DNA of 64,000 nucleotides, taken from Zychaea mexicana (Eukaryota > Mucoromycota > Mucoromycetes > Mucorales > Lichtheimiaceae). Positions 1-11,330 of this stretch are shown in pieces (within the stretch, counting starts at the first letter, position 1; each line of letters starts with the position of its first letter). A program made the translations under genes and the position numbers. The stretch spans positions 124,001 to 188,000 of the forward strand of contig NW_026516727.1 in NCBI RefSeq assembly GCF_025766255.1, given 5' to 3'. Below the pieces are notes generated by a model, which ran no database searches, was not told the origin of the DNA, and saw only the letters and a list, made by a program, of their open reading frames with translations.

Positions 1-2546
1 ATGTTAGTGGTGACTTAAAAAAACTAAAGCGCGACTACGGACTAGACTATCATGAAGGCACGGGGTTGGAGCTCGGCAAGTTCTCTCGTAGACGAGGCTT
101 CATTGAAAATGGAAATGTAGGACTATCTACAATTGCTGAAGAAATACTTGGGGGTAGGATCGAAAAAAATGATAGAGACAGCAACTGGGAATTACAAGAT
201 CTTTCCGAGAATCAAGTGTATTATGCAGCGCTGGACGCGTGGGCGTCGTTGGCGATATATACAAAGCTTGTGTGTTTTCGTACACTGGGTAAAACCGTAC
301 TAAATCCTCCTCCGCATGGTGGGTACGTTGCTATTTATTCCCGTCTTCAATGTTCATTTCCAATTGCATATGGCGAGATATTACACAATGAGCAGCAGGT
401 ACTTTACGATTTACGTAATATTCTTTGGAAGAAATATGTGATTCATTAACAACATGTGCTTCTCTTCATGAATTACTAGATAACATTCGACGACAACATG
501 GCATATATATCGATCAATCACGTTTGTGTTCCTGGCGCAATTCTTGACTCGCACACTCAAAAAACTCTTATGGAATTTGGAGACCTCCCTTTTGCTGTGA
601 CAGTACCGGTATCCATGCTACGATTCGAAAAAAAGTCGCTATGTTTATGGAGAGAGCAACCACCGCATCAAGGCAACAACCGATCACAAGCCAACATACC
701 TGACGATATGCACGATACACCTCATATAACCGACAGTATACCAGACGATAGTGATCAGGAGTCAACATCTTCTTGTTCGACGTCAACATCACACGAACCC
801 AATGACAACTCCAATGAACAAAGCACATCGAATATACCATGTTCCGACTCTTCAAACTTCAACTTCACAAATATTTATGCGCAGGATACCCAGCAGCAAC
901 CAGTATATTCGAGAATCCTAAAAGACATCTATCACTTCATGGCGCTTATCAATATACCCAAACGGCACGTTCTCGCAAAAGAATTCTCCCGGCAACTACG
1001 CAACGCTATCTTTGTTGTGCACCAAGAAGATCGGCAAAAAGTGGAGCAATATCTAGCGACCAAAAACATTACATGGGAATACATGCTGAACACGAATCCA
1101 TCTTGGGTTATGCGAAGAGTGAAACGTATCGTCCCACCACCACACGAGCTCGGTCCTAAAGTCCAAAATCTTTTTGCTGAATACAGTAACCTAATTTGCA
1201 CCAGAACTGGAAGGAAATTGTTTGATAATGATGCCCACCGTCAAGCCCAAAACATGCTCAAGGCAATATATGAAGGCCAAGTTTCCGATCATCCCGATAT
1301 GCCGCTGTACTATAAAATTGGATACGACAAAAAAGCAAACCTTCCCCTTTATCGGTGTGCCCGTGGAACAAACTCTCTAGAGGGTGGAGTCCATCAAAAC
1401 ATTATCCGTGCTATTGGTTCTAGCGGTGCCGGACCACATTTGGCTGATTGCTTTCTTGCTGAGTATCGACTTTGTCATAACTTGAAGGTAAAAGGTGATA
1501 TCCACTGAAATCAATCAGTTTTGATATTGAGATACCTTATATATCAGGTCGGCACTATGAATCGATATTTACGTCAGTACAAGGGACATTATGATCCATG
1601 GTTGATTGAAGCATTGGTATACCTACGGATGAAGCTTGGGATTTTCGGCACTGGTGGTGCTATTGAGGAGCAAGCGGGTGCCCATGTCCAAGGTTTGGAG
1701 CTGAAAGAGTGCAGCGAGACATTTGGTATTGCAGAATTTGCACCTGACGTTGCTCGCACACTTGGGATAGACATGTCTTCAGCAGAAGAACGAAACAACG
1801 AAGAGCATCGCGACCAAATGAATACGCTCAAACCTCGGCCATACTCTTTCAACATTAGTATCAACATCTTCTTACCACCTGGTTCTACGGCCAATCCTTT
1901 GAATAAGCGCTACATCTTTCTTGCCCACAGACAAGGAACAAAGTATGCTGTTACCCCTGTCCACACGAAGCAGGAATTCGAAAAGTTTCAAGAAATCATC
2001 CATGGACCAGCTCAAAGAACTATTGGCGCATCAGACTGGACCAGATTGGCAAAGCTTTGGAATGCATCCACATCCAAGCCGGTAGATGGAGTAACAGTAT
2101 TTTACAAGACACCAGATCATCTAAAAATGCATTACGAGCGATGGAATGAGAGACGATTGACACGCGCTAGCAAAGCAATTAGCGATGGCATTTGTGAAAC
2201 GATGAACGCAGAATTGATGTCACCAAGCAGAGGATATTCCGCATTACCTGCTAGCACACCGTCACCACCTCCATTTGCCCTCCAATCCATAGTACAAGAA
2301 GGACCGCAAAACTCGTTACCATCATCAATAGCAGTAGCTGACCCGTCATCAGTAGCAACAACTATCTCATCATCAACACCAAACTCTCTCGGTGCATCAC
2401 CATTAGGTTTTAGTCGCAATAGTCCTAGAAGAATTGCTCTGGCGCCATCACCATTGTCTACACCATCACAACCACTGTTTACAGTTAATGTACAAATCCC
2501 CAAGAAACGAGCGCGCCATAAAAAACATGTATTACAGGGATCCTAA
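1..2546 (+). CDS. 3'-5' exonuclease-domain protein, 3' part (left-arm copy)
   Basis: The gene enters from outside the window. Frame 3 starts in exonuclease motif II (VSGDLKKLKRDYGLD, positions 3-47) and reaches motif III (YYAALDA, about 220-240), as in DEDDy WRN-type exonucleases. Motif I (GLDCEW) is visible only in the right-arm copy. Exons: 3 to about 428-449, about 498-1487, and 1548-2546. The last intron, 1488-1547 (GTAAAA...CAG), joins NLK to VGTMNRYL in frame. Between 428 and 540 the open frame switches, and another frame is coding-like there. Both arms show this, so it is an unresolved intron or an old frameshift. The C-terminal part has an acidic/Ser-rich linker (about 690-840), a conserved-looking block ending at the last intron, and a Ser/Pro-rich tail. 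By comparison with the right-arm copy the protein begins with an AT-hook. This copy lacks the TAG and 2-bp deletion that damage the right copy. Function is inferred only as DNA-directed exonuclease. Confidence 0.65.
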
Positions 2547-3018
2547 AGACTAAGCTACACACCCTTGGAACTATATACATATCATATTACAATTTTACCG
2601 TCATCGATACCACTCAACAATAAATGATATTGGGTTCTTCCCCAGGAATATTACTAGGGCCCTTTTTTTTGGTCTACGCAACAAGGAATTACAGATTGTA
2701 AGGAAAAATCTGGAAATCGGTGTGGGGAGAAGTTTGGTCCACTGAAGGAGTGAAGACAGTAGTGGGGACGTGTGTAACGGATGTTTAAACTCCTATATGT
2801 AAAAATTTGGTCTCCGCAAGGGAAAATTTGGGTCGCTCGAGCTGCTCTGTAATAAAAAATTAGTGACTAACGCTGGTTTTGAAAACTGCTAATTTTAGCA
2901 AATAAATGGGGATTTAGCGGGCAATTTTTAGCAGAGAAAACTGCATGCATGCGGTGGCAATAAAAAAGCTGCAACTGAAAAGGATATATTCATACAATGG
3001 ACAAGAGGATGATGATAA
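2547..3018. other. Spacer between convergent genes
   Basis: This gene-free stretch separates the stop of the exonuclease gene (+) from the stop of the zinc-finger gene (-). It presumably holds both 3' UTRs. I see no RNA gene or repeat beyond its mirror copy at 40145-40616. Confidence 0.5.
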
Positions 3019-3453
3019 TTAATGGCTATAATGACTAAAGATTGCCTTTCGTTTGTTTGAGCTTTTGGTGTCAGTGATCTGGTGCATAGTGTGATCAGTT
3101 AGTGTCACAGGATTTTGGACATAATTGTGGGTATCGCCATTTACTACACTCTGGAAACAAGTAATGACATCGATAACTCTGTTCAATTGCGAGATGAAAA
3201 GCGGTACTTGATCAAGACTGAGTGGAAGTTGGATATGAGCAATTTCACACATAGTATAGAGCTCAATTTCGGCGCGATTAATGAGGGCATGTCAGTTTGT
3301 CTCTATATTACTTTACATCTGGTGATTTTATATTATCGGCTGAGTTTTAAAAATCAGTATTAAATTTAATTATCATATCAAAAAAAAAATTGATTTTTTT
3401 TAATATAAAAATAAATACATCAAACTTCTCTTGGTATTTACAGAAATTTAAAA

Positions 3454-3936
3454 ATGGTCATACTTAATACTGATATTACTATAAGCAAAGATAATATGAT
3501 TAATTATATACAAAATATAATGAAACAAGTTATTGATAATTATTTTGAAGATGAAGTATTGGTTTCAAAAAAAGAAGACAAAAAAAGATTAATGCAAAAA
3601 ATTATGAAAGATGAAATAAGTTACAATCAAAATAGTAATCATTTCTGGTATATGATTAGCAGCGATAATCATTGTACTCATATATATTAAAAAGGAAAAA
3701 ATGATGGTCATATGTGCCAGAAAAAAATAAATACTAACATAGGTAACAATAAGCCTGATTATCTATGTTGTTTTCATAGTAAGATTCATATACCTAAGGA
3801 AAAAAATAAAAAAGTGATGAAAAAAAATAAAAAAGATATTAAGAAGGTGTTTGAAAAGAAAAGAACAAAGAAAATTTTCATATGTAATGGTGGATATATG
3901 AACTTTGGAAAAATAATAGAAAAATTACTTGAATAA
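3454..3936 (+). pseudogene. Small Cys/His zinc-binding-like protein of the AT-rich element
   Basis: An ORF of about 160 codons is broken by TAA at 3688-3690; the right-arm copy reads Lys there. The middle contains a C-x-H...C...C-x-H pattern (CTHIY, GHMCQKK, CCFHSK) that could bind zinc, followed by a strongly Lys/Asn-rich tail. I recall short C-x-H/C-x-H modules of this look in proteins of large DNA viruses and protists, but this is a resemblance only. It converges with the transposase pseudogene and probably belongs to the same element. The function is not known. Confidence 0.5.
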
Positions 3937-4008
3937 ATTAAAATAAAAAAATATTTTTAATCTCTTTAAATTATAGGGTAGAGTATCACACTTTTTATTT
4001 GGGATGCA

Positions 4009-5508
4009 CTATTGGATATTTTTATCTTTCAAATATTGGTTTATAATATCTTTTGTATTAAATTCTGATTGTTTAACCCAAGTATTATCCTCATTACTAT
4101 AACCACACCATTTTACATAGAAAATATATTTACGATTATTATCTATCATATGATTTAAAATTTGTTCAACTTCATATACATCTTCTTTATTTTTATTTAG
4201 ATTTCGTCTTCTATTTTTAGATGAATCTTGTAAAACATCATTATTTTCTATATCCATTTCTTTATCATCTATTTCAATATCTTCAATATTAAGGTCTAAT
4301 ATTTTAGCTTGTAGTTCCATCATTTCATTATATTCTTTTTTAACTTTTTGTTCATTACTAAAAACTAAATTAATTTTATTTAACTTTGATGGAAACTCAA
4401 ATCTAACACCATACCATAATTTATGATGTGACTGAACTTCTATATCAAATTTTTCACAAAAATTATGTATATTTTTTATTAAACAAGCAACACGGAATTG
4501 TAAGTTATAATATTTTTAATCGGACATTTAAAGTGCTGCTTTATTATTATTAAATCTATCAAACTTAGATGCTTAAACAGAAAATTGATTTTCTATTTCA
4601 GATCTAAATAAACCAAGCTTACTATTAAAATTTAACTCAGAAGCTGATAATTTATTATTAATTTCTTTTCTAATGGGGTATACAAAATTTTTATTATCAA
4701 AATCATATCCATATTCTGCAGCTTTTTCAATAAATTTTTCAATATATAAATTATAACCACCATCCATACCTAAACAGTCTAATTTATTAATATATTTATA
4801 TAATTTCATATTTAAGAACATTGTTCCATCATTGCCTTCTACACATTTTTGGCTATTTGAAACAACTAATATACTTTTATTAATATCAACTACAATTTAA
4901 GTTCTTAAACCTGAACCTTTTAATTTATAACTATATAAATTTTTTGTACTTTCATTAGGACTATAATATTTTATTTTACTATCATATCCATCTATAAATA
5001 CAGTTACATTCTCAAATCTATTAGGATTATTTGCTTTTGCAGCTAAAACTCTAATTTTTATATTTGAAAATAAACTTTCTAAATCTTTTTTACTTTTTTT
5101 ATTTAAATCTGTATAATTAGATATCCAAAAATCTTTATATAAATCATAAAAGGTAGTATATGGTATTATATTTGCCATTTTAGGACCTGTTCTACCAGAT
5201 ATCATATGATATAATAAAATTAAACCTTTTTCTATTTCTCTATAAGGTCCAGGATATTCTTTATTTATATATAAAACTGTCAAAAAATAATAAACAGGAA
5301 TATACCCTAATTTTTCTAATAATTCTTTTTTAATTTCATTCATAATATCATTATCTTTAATATCTTTAATTTTTGTTCTATGATTAAATCTATTTCTAAT
5401 TTATGGCTATTGTTTATCTAAAAAATCCCATTTATTTAAAATTAATTTTTCAATTTCATCTTTTAATTTATTTTCAAAGACAATATTAACATTATTATCA
5501 AGTTCCAT
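4009..5508 (-). pseudogene. DDE transposase with C-terminal chromodomain, decayed (left-arm copy)
   Basis: The full frame is 1500 nt (about 499 codons) from ATG at 5508 to TAG at 4009. Features in order: an N-terminal helical region; FIDGYDSK (first Asp); CLGMDGGYN (second Asp); FRSEIENQF (Glu); and a typical chromodomain over the last 70 residues with VYEVEQIL, FYVKWCGY and NTW. The D, D(G)GY and R-x-E-x-x-F layout resembles the DDE_Tnp_4/IS5-PIF group. Six in-frame stops lie between start and end: TAG and TAA near residues 30, then TAA after GLRT, after FSV, and twice around MSD. Several of these are Gln codons in the right-arm copy. A chromodomain could direct insertion to marked chromatin, as in chromointegrases; that is inference. 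Confidence 0.75.
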
Positions 5509-5851
5509 TTTATATTGATATAAAATTCATTTTTTTTAATTAATATAAATAATGTTTAAATATCGAAAATCATTATAATACCGACTTGTCCCCAATGATG
5601 TAAAACGTAGCATTTTGACCTATATGATAATACAGAATGAGAATGTTATAGACCTATGAAACACAACAAATACTTTACCAACGACAAGGAAAGCAAAAAT
5701 AGATTTCAACTTGTGTTTATCCGAAGCATCTTTAGCCAATTTTGCAACACGCATCAGATCGATACCAACAAGCCGGTGACTGAGGGCCTGGTACTGCGCT
5801 TTCACTTCGCCGCAACCAATTCGATCACTCAACAATGCTCCATGGCGCATA

Positions 5852-6620
5852 TGCATTACCAACTGTTTTTATATAAAAACTATTGGTAATAAATATTTAT
5901 TGGTAACAAAAATTTAAAATGATTGTTAATTGATTTTGATTTTTATATAAATAGAAAAAAAGGAATTGGATATTAATTTTTGAAATAATTTAGAAATGAT
6001 ATTCATCATTTTTAAATTTATTGGATTATAACAATATTTTAAATTTCAAAACTTCTAAATATTATTATAAATAAAATTTTAATTATAAATTATAACTTAA
6101 AAATAATATTGAAAAAAAAACAATTCTTTTTTTTTCTTTTTCCGTCTAGTCAAGAATCTTTGATTCTTGTAAAATAAATTAAAATTTATTTTAATTTAGG
6201 CGAAGCCTAATAAATATTAAGTAGCAAAGCTACGCCTCAAAAATTTTTAATTTTTGATTTAAAAAATAAAGGCGAAGCATTGCTTCGCTAAATAAAAATA
6301 AATTTTATTTTTTTAATTCTAGAGCAAAGGTAAACCTTTGCCTAAGTAAAATGGTACATTTTACTTATTAATATATATCTAAGAATCGAAGATTCTTGAT
6401 ATATAACCAGACGGAAAAAGAAAAAAAAGAATTGTTTTTTTTTCTATATAATTTAGATGTTCAATTAGAAAAAGTTAAGTGTAACTTTACTTTTATAATG
6501 AACATTATGGCATAATCATAAAGTTATATTATTATTATTTCATTAAATTTTATTTAGACATTAAAAAACAATTATTTTTATTAAAAATAATTATGTTTTT
6601 GTAACCAATAAGGTAATGCA
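5852..6620. mobile_element. h-element with palindromic h-core (junction L/A)
   Basis: This is a 769-bp AT-rich insertion bounded by TGCATTACC (5852-5860) and GGTAATGCA (6612-6620), which are inverted repeats. Near the tips a second inverted pair, TTATTGGTNACAAAAA, is recognisable. Flanking trinucleotides are ATA and GTA. It interrupts a coding exon of the zinc-finger gene. The h-core, about 6112-6443, begins with A9-CAATTC and ends with GAATTG-T9. It contains about seven small perfect hairpins separated by A/T runs, among them TTAGGCGAAGCCTAA and GCGAAGCATTGCTTCGC. No ORF of note lies inside. It could be a non-autonomous DNA transposon whose core is prone to cruciform formation. Confidence 0.7.
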
Positions 6621-8204
6621 GTACCCGCCATGTATTATATTGATCGATGCGTCGGGACATATATTAGCTTGATTTTCGTCATCACTGACAGAGGTCCTAT
6701 TCAATTAAAAGTTATGAATATCAAATCGTCCCCTCTCCATCACATCCTTTTTCGTCCCAGCCAAAAGTTGCAATTACCATCGAAATGCTATGTCATTATC
6801 CAAGTCCTCAAAAAGGGGAGTGAGAATTGCTTCCAAATGTCGTGTGATTAGTTCCGTTTCCTTGGGCCCATTTTCAATGATTCGGCGTGGCAGCTTTTCC
6901 ACTCTATTAATGATTTAAAATTAAACGCGATTTTTAGCAGCCTAAAAACTTACATGTTTCGGATGGACAACAAAATCCTGTTAATAGGATTAAGGACATC
7001 ACTGTATTGTATCAGGGCAGAAATTTGTCGTGATGCTGCTAGGCGCGTGCATGCTTTACCTCGGTTACCGTCCTAATATGGATCAAAAATAATAAAATAA
7101 ATAAAGTATAAAAAACAAGAACTATTCATTTTTCTATTCTGGTTTCTCTTCCAAATTTACCACATCCAATTGCATCATAATTTCTTCGAGTTGTAATTTG
7201 ACTTCAGTTGGAAACGACTGATTAGTCATTTTATGTTTTTCAATGATATGCTGGCAAAGTGCATCACATGTTTTGAGATCAATGTGCTTGTGCAAATCTT
7301 TGTGGGTGCGCGCTGGCTTCAGCAACAATATAGAGGAGAGAGCAAGTAAGTGTTGCACATGCTCTTCAATGGTAATAGCGATGCCTTGCTGTATGTGGTT
7401 GTTTACATCTTGTTTGAAACTATAAAATCGAGCAGATATATCAATGTCGTTGAAAATCATGCGATCATCCATCGTTGGCGGTGAAGTATTAATTTCAGCA
7501 AGTTGAATTGGCACGGGTAATGGAGATGAAATGGATTGAGAGGTTGGAGTTGTTGAGATGTATGGCACAATTGGTGTAATCGTTGCACTTGATAATGTAG
7601 CCAGGGTTTCGTCGTTCTCGTTTCCAGAGACTGGCATCACAGTGGTTGGGATTCTGCGCTCACCAGTATTCATTGTAGTTGTCGCAGTTGTACACCGATC
7701 ATCACGCTCATCATGCACGCGTAAAGAGGGCGAAATTTCAACAGAGCCAGTTTGAGGCCCAGCATCAGTTATTGAATCATAAATGAACATGCACTTCAAC
7801 TGTTTCTTTGCCAAATGCGCTTTCAATGATTTTGCAGTCTTGTAATACTTTTTGCAGCATGGACATGGAAATCCATTAGAATTATGAGAGACTGTCAACT
7901 CCCCTTTACGATTCTGGTAAACATGTAAGAATCAGTAATAAATAAAAACAAGAGAATCAATAAACAACACTTACCGACTCGCACCTTTGAAATATGTACA
8001 GCAACCATATGGCTGTCTCGTTTAGTTCTCGTGCTTAGTTGAGCATTGGAGGTAAAACAATAACAATAAATATTTTTGAGAACTATAAAATCTTTGTAAT
8101 CACTAGATTATCAAAAATTAATATGTTCTCTTTCATTTACAGGATTTTTCATCTGCTAGTGGACGTTTGAACTTTTATTTAGGCAGAAGGGATTTAATCT
8201 TAGG

Positions 8205-8565
8205 CAGAGTAGACATGAATGTTAATCTGAGTGGACATGAATGAAAATCGAGCTGGACATGAATGAAAATTGATCTGGACATGAATGAAAATCGAGCTGA
8301 ACATGAATGAAAATTGAGCTGGACATGAATGAAAATCGAGCTGGACATGAATGAAAATCGATCTAGACATGAATATAAATCGATCTGGACATGAGTAAAA
8401 TCAATCTGGACAAGATAAAAATCAATCTGTACATGAATGAAAATCATTCTTTACAAGAATAATAATCATTCTGGACAAGAATAATAATCAATCTAAACAT
8501 GAATAATAGACAACCTGGACATAATAACAGTCAACTAAGACATAATAAAAGTTGAAGTAGATAAT
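8205..8565. repeat. 22-bp minisatellite, unit A left
   Basis: Tandem copies have consensus close to GGACATGAATGAAAATCGAG plus CT (22 bp). They grade into degenerate copies (GGACAAGAATAATAATC) away from the gene. The array lies upstream of the zinc-finger gene start in every arm. Because 22 is not a multiple of 3, the array is open in several frames but shows no codon constraint, so I do not treat it as coding. Confidence 0.9.
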
Positions 8566-11330
8566 ATATTAAGTGTTGTAGCAGAGCAGAATATTTGAGT
8601 ATCTAAGATTTTCAATTCAAGTCAAGACATTATAGATGTTAAGCAGTACAAAGCCAATGTCACGATATAGTAGTATGGCTGTTTCACTCGTGACAAGAAG
8701 CTTGTAGGCTAATGTACAGGAAATGGCAAGGGTACCTCAGAGACACACTGTGCGCATAAGCCTATTATGCTGCTGTGGGAACAGGGCCTGAGCGTTTCCC
8801 CACATTTCATTTTACCTGGGTTGAGTTTGAAACAAATTGGAGGCTGGTGGCAGAGGTAGGTGGAAAGTGTGGGGTTTGTTAGCAGCAGCAGGGAGGAAAA
8901 AAACAACAACCAAAGATCCTTTTTTTTCTCATTACCATTCGCCATGGCAAATCAACAGCTTCGACGCACACTTGTAAATGGCTCCTACTCTCTTCACGAT
9001 GAATAAAAACAAAGAAAACAAAACGGCACAATCCACGGATTTATTGAAAAACGAAATGAAGGTAACTGTTTTCTTAAAAAAAGCATGTGCTCAAGATTTA
9101 TAAAGGAGTAGACCGCCGTTACTGCTGCTTAAAAAACGCTGGATAAGTGAACAAGGGAAGGAAAAGGTTATCGGTTGTGCTTGAGGTATAGCTTTAGTGG
9201 AGATATGCCCATTCAGAATTACTGCTTCTTTCTCTTTTTCTATGTATATACTTATGCACCATCTTGTACCATTCCAACGTCAAACTTACGTGTGTAATAC
9301 AACATCGTCCTTTACCTGCACAAACCATTCGTACTCACAATAAGAACGACGCAACAATCTTCTTCTCCATTACTCATACACAATTATATACAACATAACG
9401 CTGATCCGCCATTGACTTGCAAAATATACAGCCTGACGCATTTATTTTTCACTATCATGTACGCCCATATTACATGATGACGACTATGACGCCGGTCTTT
9501 TTGTTTTAATACTTGTACGCTCAAGCACATCATCATCGTAATGACGGTCATCTCTTTCTTTGCTGTTTGTATTCACATCAATGCGATGATAATTATATTC
9601 CTATGATGCATACACACCACCACAACTATAATCCTCCTCTGCAATTCGCTGTACTCGCACACACACGATGGCAACAACGATTACCTTTTTCTTTTTGCAT
9701 ATGCCAACACGAACATTGCCGGTCTTGATGGATAAGGTAGTTATATATGCTGATGGGTGGTATGTAGGGTTTTATTATTGTTACTGTAGATGTTATGGTT
9801 GGGATGAAAAAAATAAAAGTAAAAGATCATACATTATGTAGTCATTATGTTTCAGTTGTCTGCATAAACGGGTGTGAGATGGGATTGCATGTTTTACAAG
9901 TGCTTCATGGATATAGCTCTGAGCGGTGTTGATAATATGGCAGGGACAAAGAAGAAAAGGCGTTTGTTGTTATGAAGGAGGAAGTTTCTTTCCTATTACA
10001 ACAGCAACTTTATTTGTTGTTAATAACAACAACTATGAACAACCGACAAGTTACTACCCTTGACGACTCGCTACACTCTCTCTCACTCGACTGTACGTGG
10101 AATTCTTGCACTCATTTCTAATGAAATCGTGTGCGTTCCTGCTGCTCGATGGCAGATTTTTAAGGATCGCATCTTGGAATTGTGTGGCTACAAATGGGTT
10201 CACAAACGCGAGACCGTGCATGGCACCAGACGCTCTGCCCTGCAATATCAATAATTACAATAACCATCCTTCACCACGAAAAACATCCTTCGCACTTGTA
10301 TAACTCTTGTAGAACCTTCTTCGTTGTCTTTCTTATATAACGGTCAACATACTTTATTTTCATCTAATCCACAGCAACACAAAAGGAAAGAAACCCGTCA
10401 GTTATCCTTCCTGCTATCTACAGCTCATTTATCCATAAAGACCGGCGATGTTAACGTTGGTATATGCAAAACGTAAAAAGTAATCGCGTCAGGCTGTATG
10501 TTTTGCAAGCCAATGGCGGATCAGCGTCATGTTGTATATGATTGTGTTTGAGTAATGGAGAAGACTGTTGCATCGTTCTTGTTGTGAGTACGAATCGTTT
10601 GTGCAGGTAGAGGACGAAGTTGTATTACGCACGTAAGTTTGACGTTGGATTGGTGCAAGATGGTGCATCACGTATATACAGAGAAAAAGAGAAAGAAGCA
10701 GTATTTCTGAATGGGCATATGTCCACTAAAGCTATACCCCAAGCACAACCGATAACCTTTTCCTTCCCTTGTTCACTTATCCAGCGTTTTTTTAAGCAGC
10801 AGTAACGGCGGTCTACTCCTTATAAATCTTGAGCACATGCTTTTTTTTAAGAAAACAGTTACCTTCATTTCGTTTTTCAAATAAATCCGTGGATTGTGCC
10901 GTTTTGTTTTCTTTGTTTTTTATTCATCGTGAAGAGAGTAGGAGCCATTTACAAGTGTGCGTCGAAGCTGTTGATTTGCCGTGGCGAATGGTAATGAGAA
11001 AGAAAAAGGATCTTTGATTTTTTCCTCCCTGCTGCTGCTAACAAACTCCAATTTGTTTCAAACTCAACCCAGGTAAAATGAAATGTGGGGAAACGCTCAG
11101 GCCCTGTTCCCACAGCAGCAAAATAGGCTTATGCGCATAGTGTGTCTCTGAGGTACCCTTGCCATTTCCTGTACATTAGCCTACAAGCTTCTTGTCACGA
11201 GTGAAACAGCCATACTACTATATCGTGACATTGGCTTTGTACTGCTTAACATCTATAATGTCTTGACTTGAATTGAAAATCTTAGATACTCAAATATTCT
11301 GCTCTGCTACAACACTTAATATATTATCTA
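8566..11330. other. Inner arms and centre of unit A
   Basis: The inner inverted arms are about 8566-9735 and 10425-11330, with the centre between. I recognise no gene. A minus-strand frame at 8945-8709 starts with Met and a hydrophobic run but is frameshifted in the other arm. A plus-strand frame at 10060-10254, with residues such as RWQIFKDRILELCGY, looks weakly protein-like, and an opposite frame is also open. Both are identical in the other units because the units are recent copies, so conservation cannot be used. A marker distinguishes the arms: the left arm has an extra segment near 8870-8910 that is deleted near 11030 in the right arm. Confidence 0.5.

Larger units (their letters stand above)
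3365..5560. mobile_element. AT-rich two-gene DNA transposon (left-arm copy)
   Basis: A block of markedly AT-rich DNA interrupts the last exons of the zinc-finger gene. It carries two convergent reading frames, a decayed DDE transposase with chromodomain (-) and a small Cys/His protein (+). Sequence on both sides has normal composition and belongs to one minus-strand gene. The same insertion is at the mirror site in the right arm, so it predates the palindrome. I could not fix clean terminal inverted repeats or a target duplication, so the ends are approximate. Confidence 0.6.
1..6111. repeat. Outer palindrome arm, left (L)
   Basis: This stretch reappears in inverted orientation at about 36705-43145. 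Shared landmarks run in mirror order: the exonuclease-gene exons, the zinc-finger gene 3' exons, and the AT-rich transposon. The match still holds at the window edge, so the arm probably extends beyond position 1. The arms differ by scattered substitutions and small indels, and by one MITE present only in the right arm. Similarity is therefore high but the arms are not identical, which argues against a trivial duplicated contig. Confidence 0.9.
3019..8008 (-). pseudogene. Zinc-finger / PD-(D/E)XK-like gene split by two insertions (arm L plus unit A left)
   Basis: Exons by GT-AG and frame: 8008-7975, 7903-7161, 7072-6954, 6903-6778, 6696-6621, then the h-element (5852-6620), 5851-5679, 5619 to about 5570, then the AT-rich transposon, and about 3360-3019. 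Introns are 71, 88, 50, 81 and 59 bp. The N-terminus has a C2HC-type finger (CPCC...H...C). A Ser/Thr/Pro-rich linker follows. The C-terminal part has CPDASI before the h-element and GCGEVKAQ after it, then VVGQNATFYIIG. The PD...ExK spacing resembles the PD-(D/E)XK nuclease fold. From memory, related C-terminal domains (GEVK followed later by TFY) are common in Mucoromycota hypothetical proteins. If the reading is right, the h-element separates the two halves of the active site. The frame across the h-element is not cleanly restored. Molecular role and substrate are unknown. Confidence 0.55.

Noticed and set aside
3454..5508. Alternative genetic code with TAA/TAG as Gln in the AT-rich genes
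   Set aside because: Several stops align with Lys or Leu codons in the other arm, lesions differ between arms, and neighbouring host genes use TAA/TAG as stops.
8175..8447. Open frames rich in FIHVQ/SCPARFSFMS repeats in each minisatellite
   Set aside because: They are translations of a 22-bp tandem repeat and are open in several frames; no independent coding signal.
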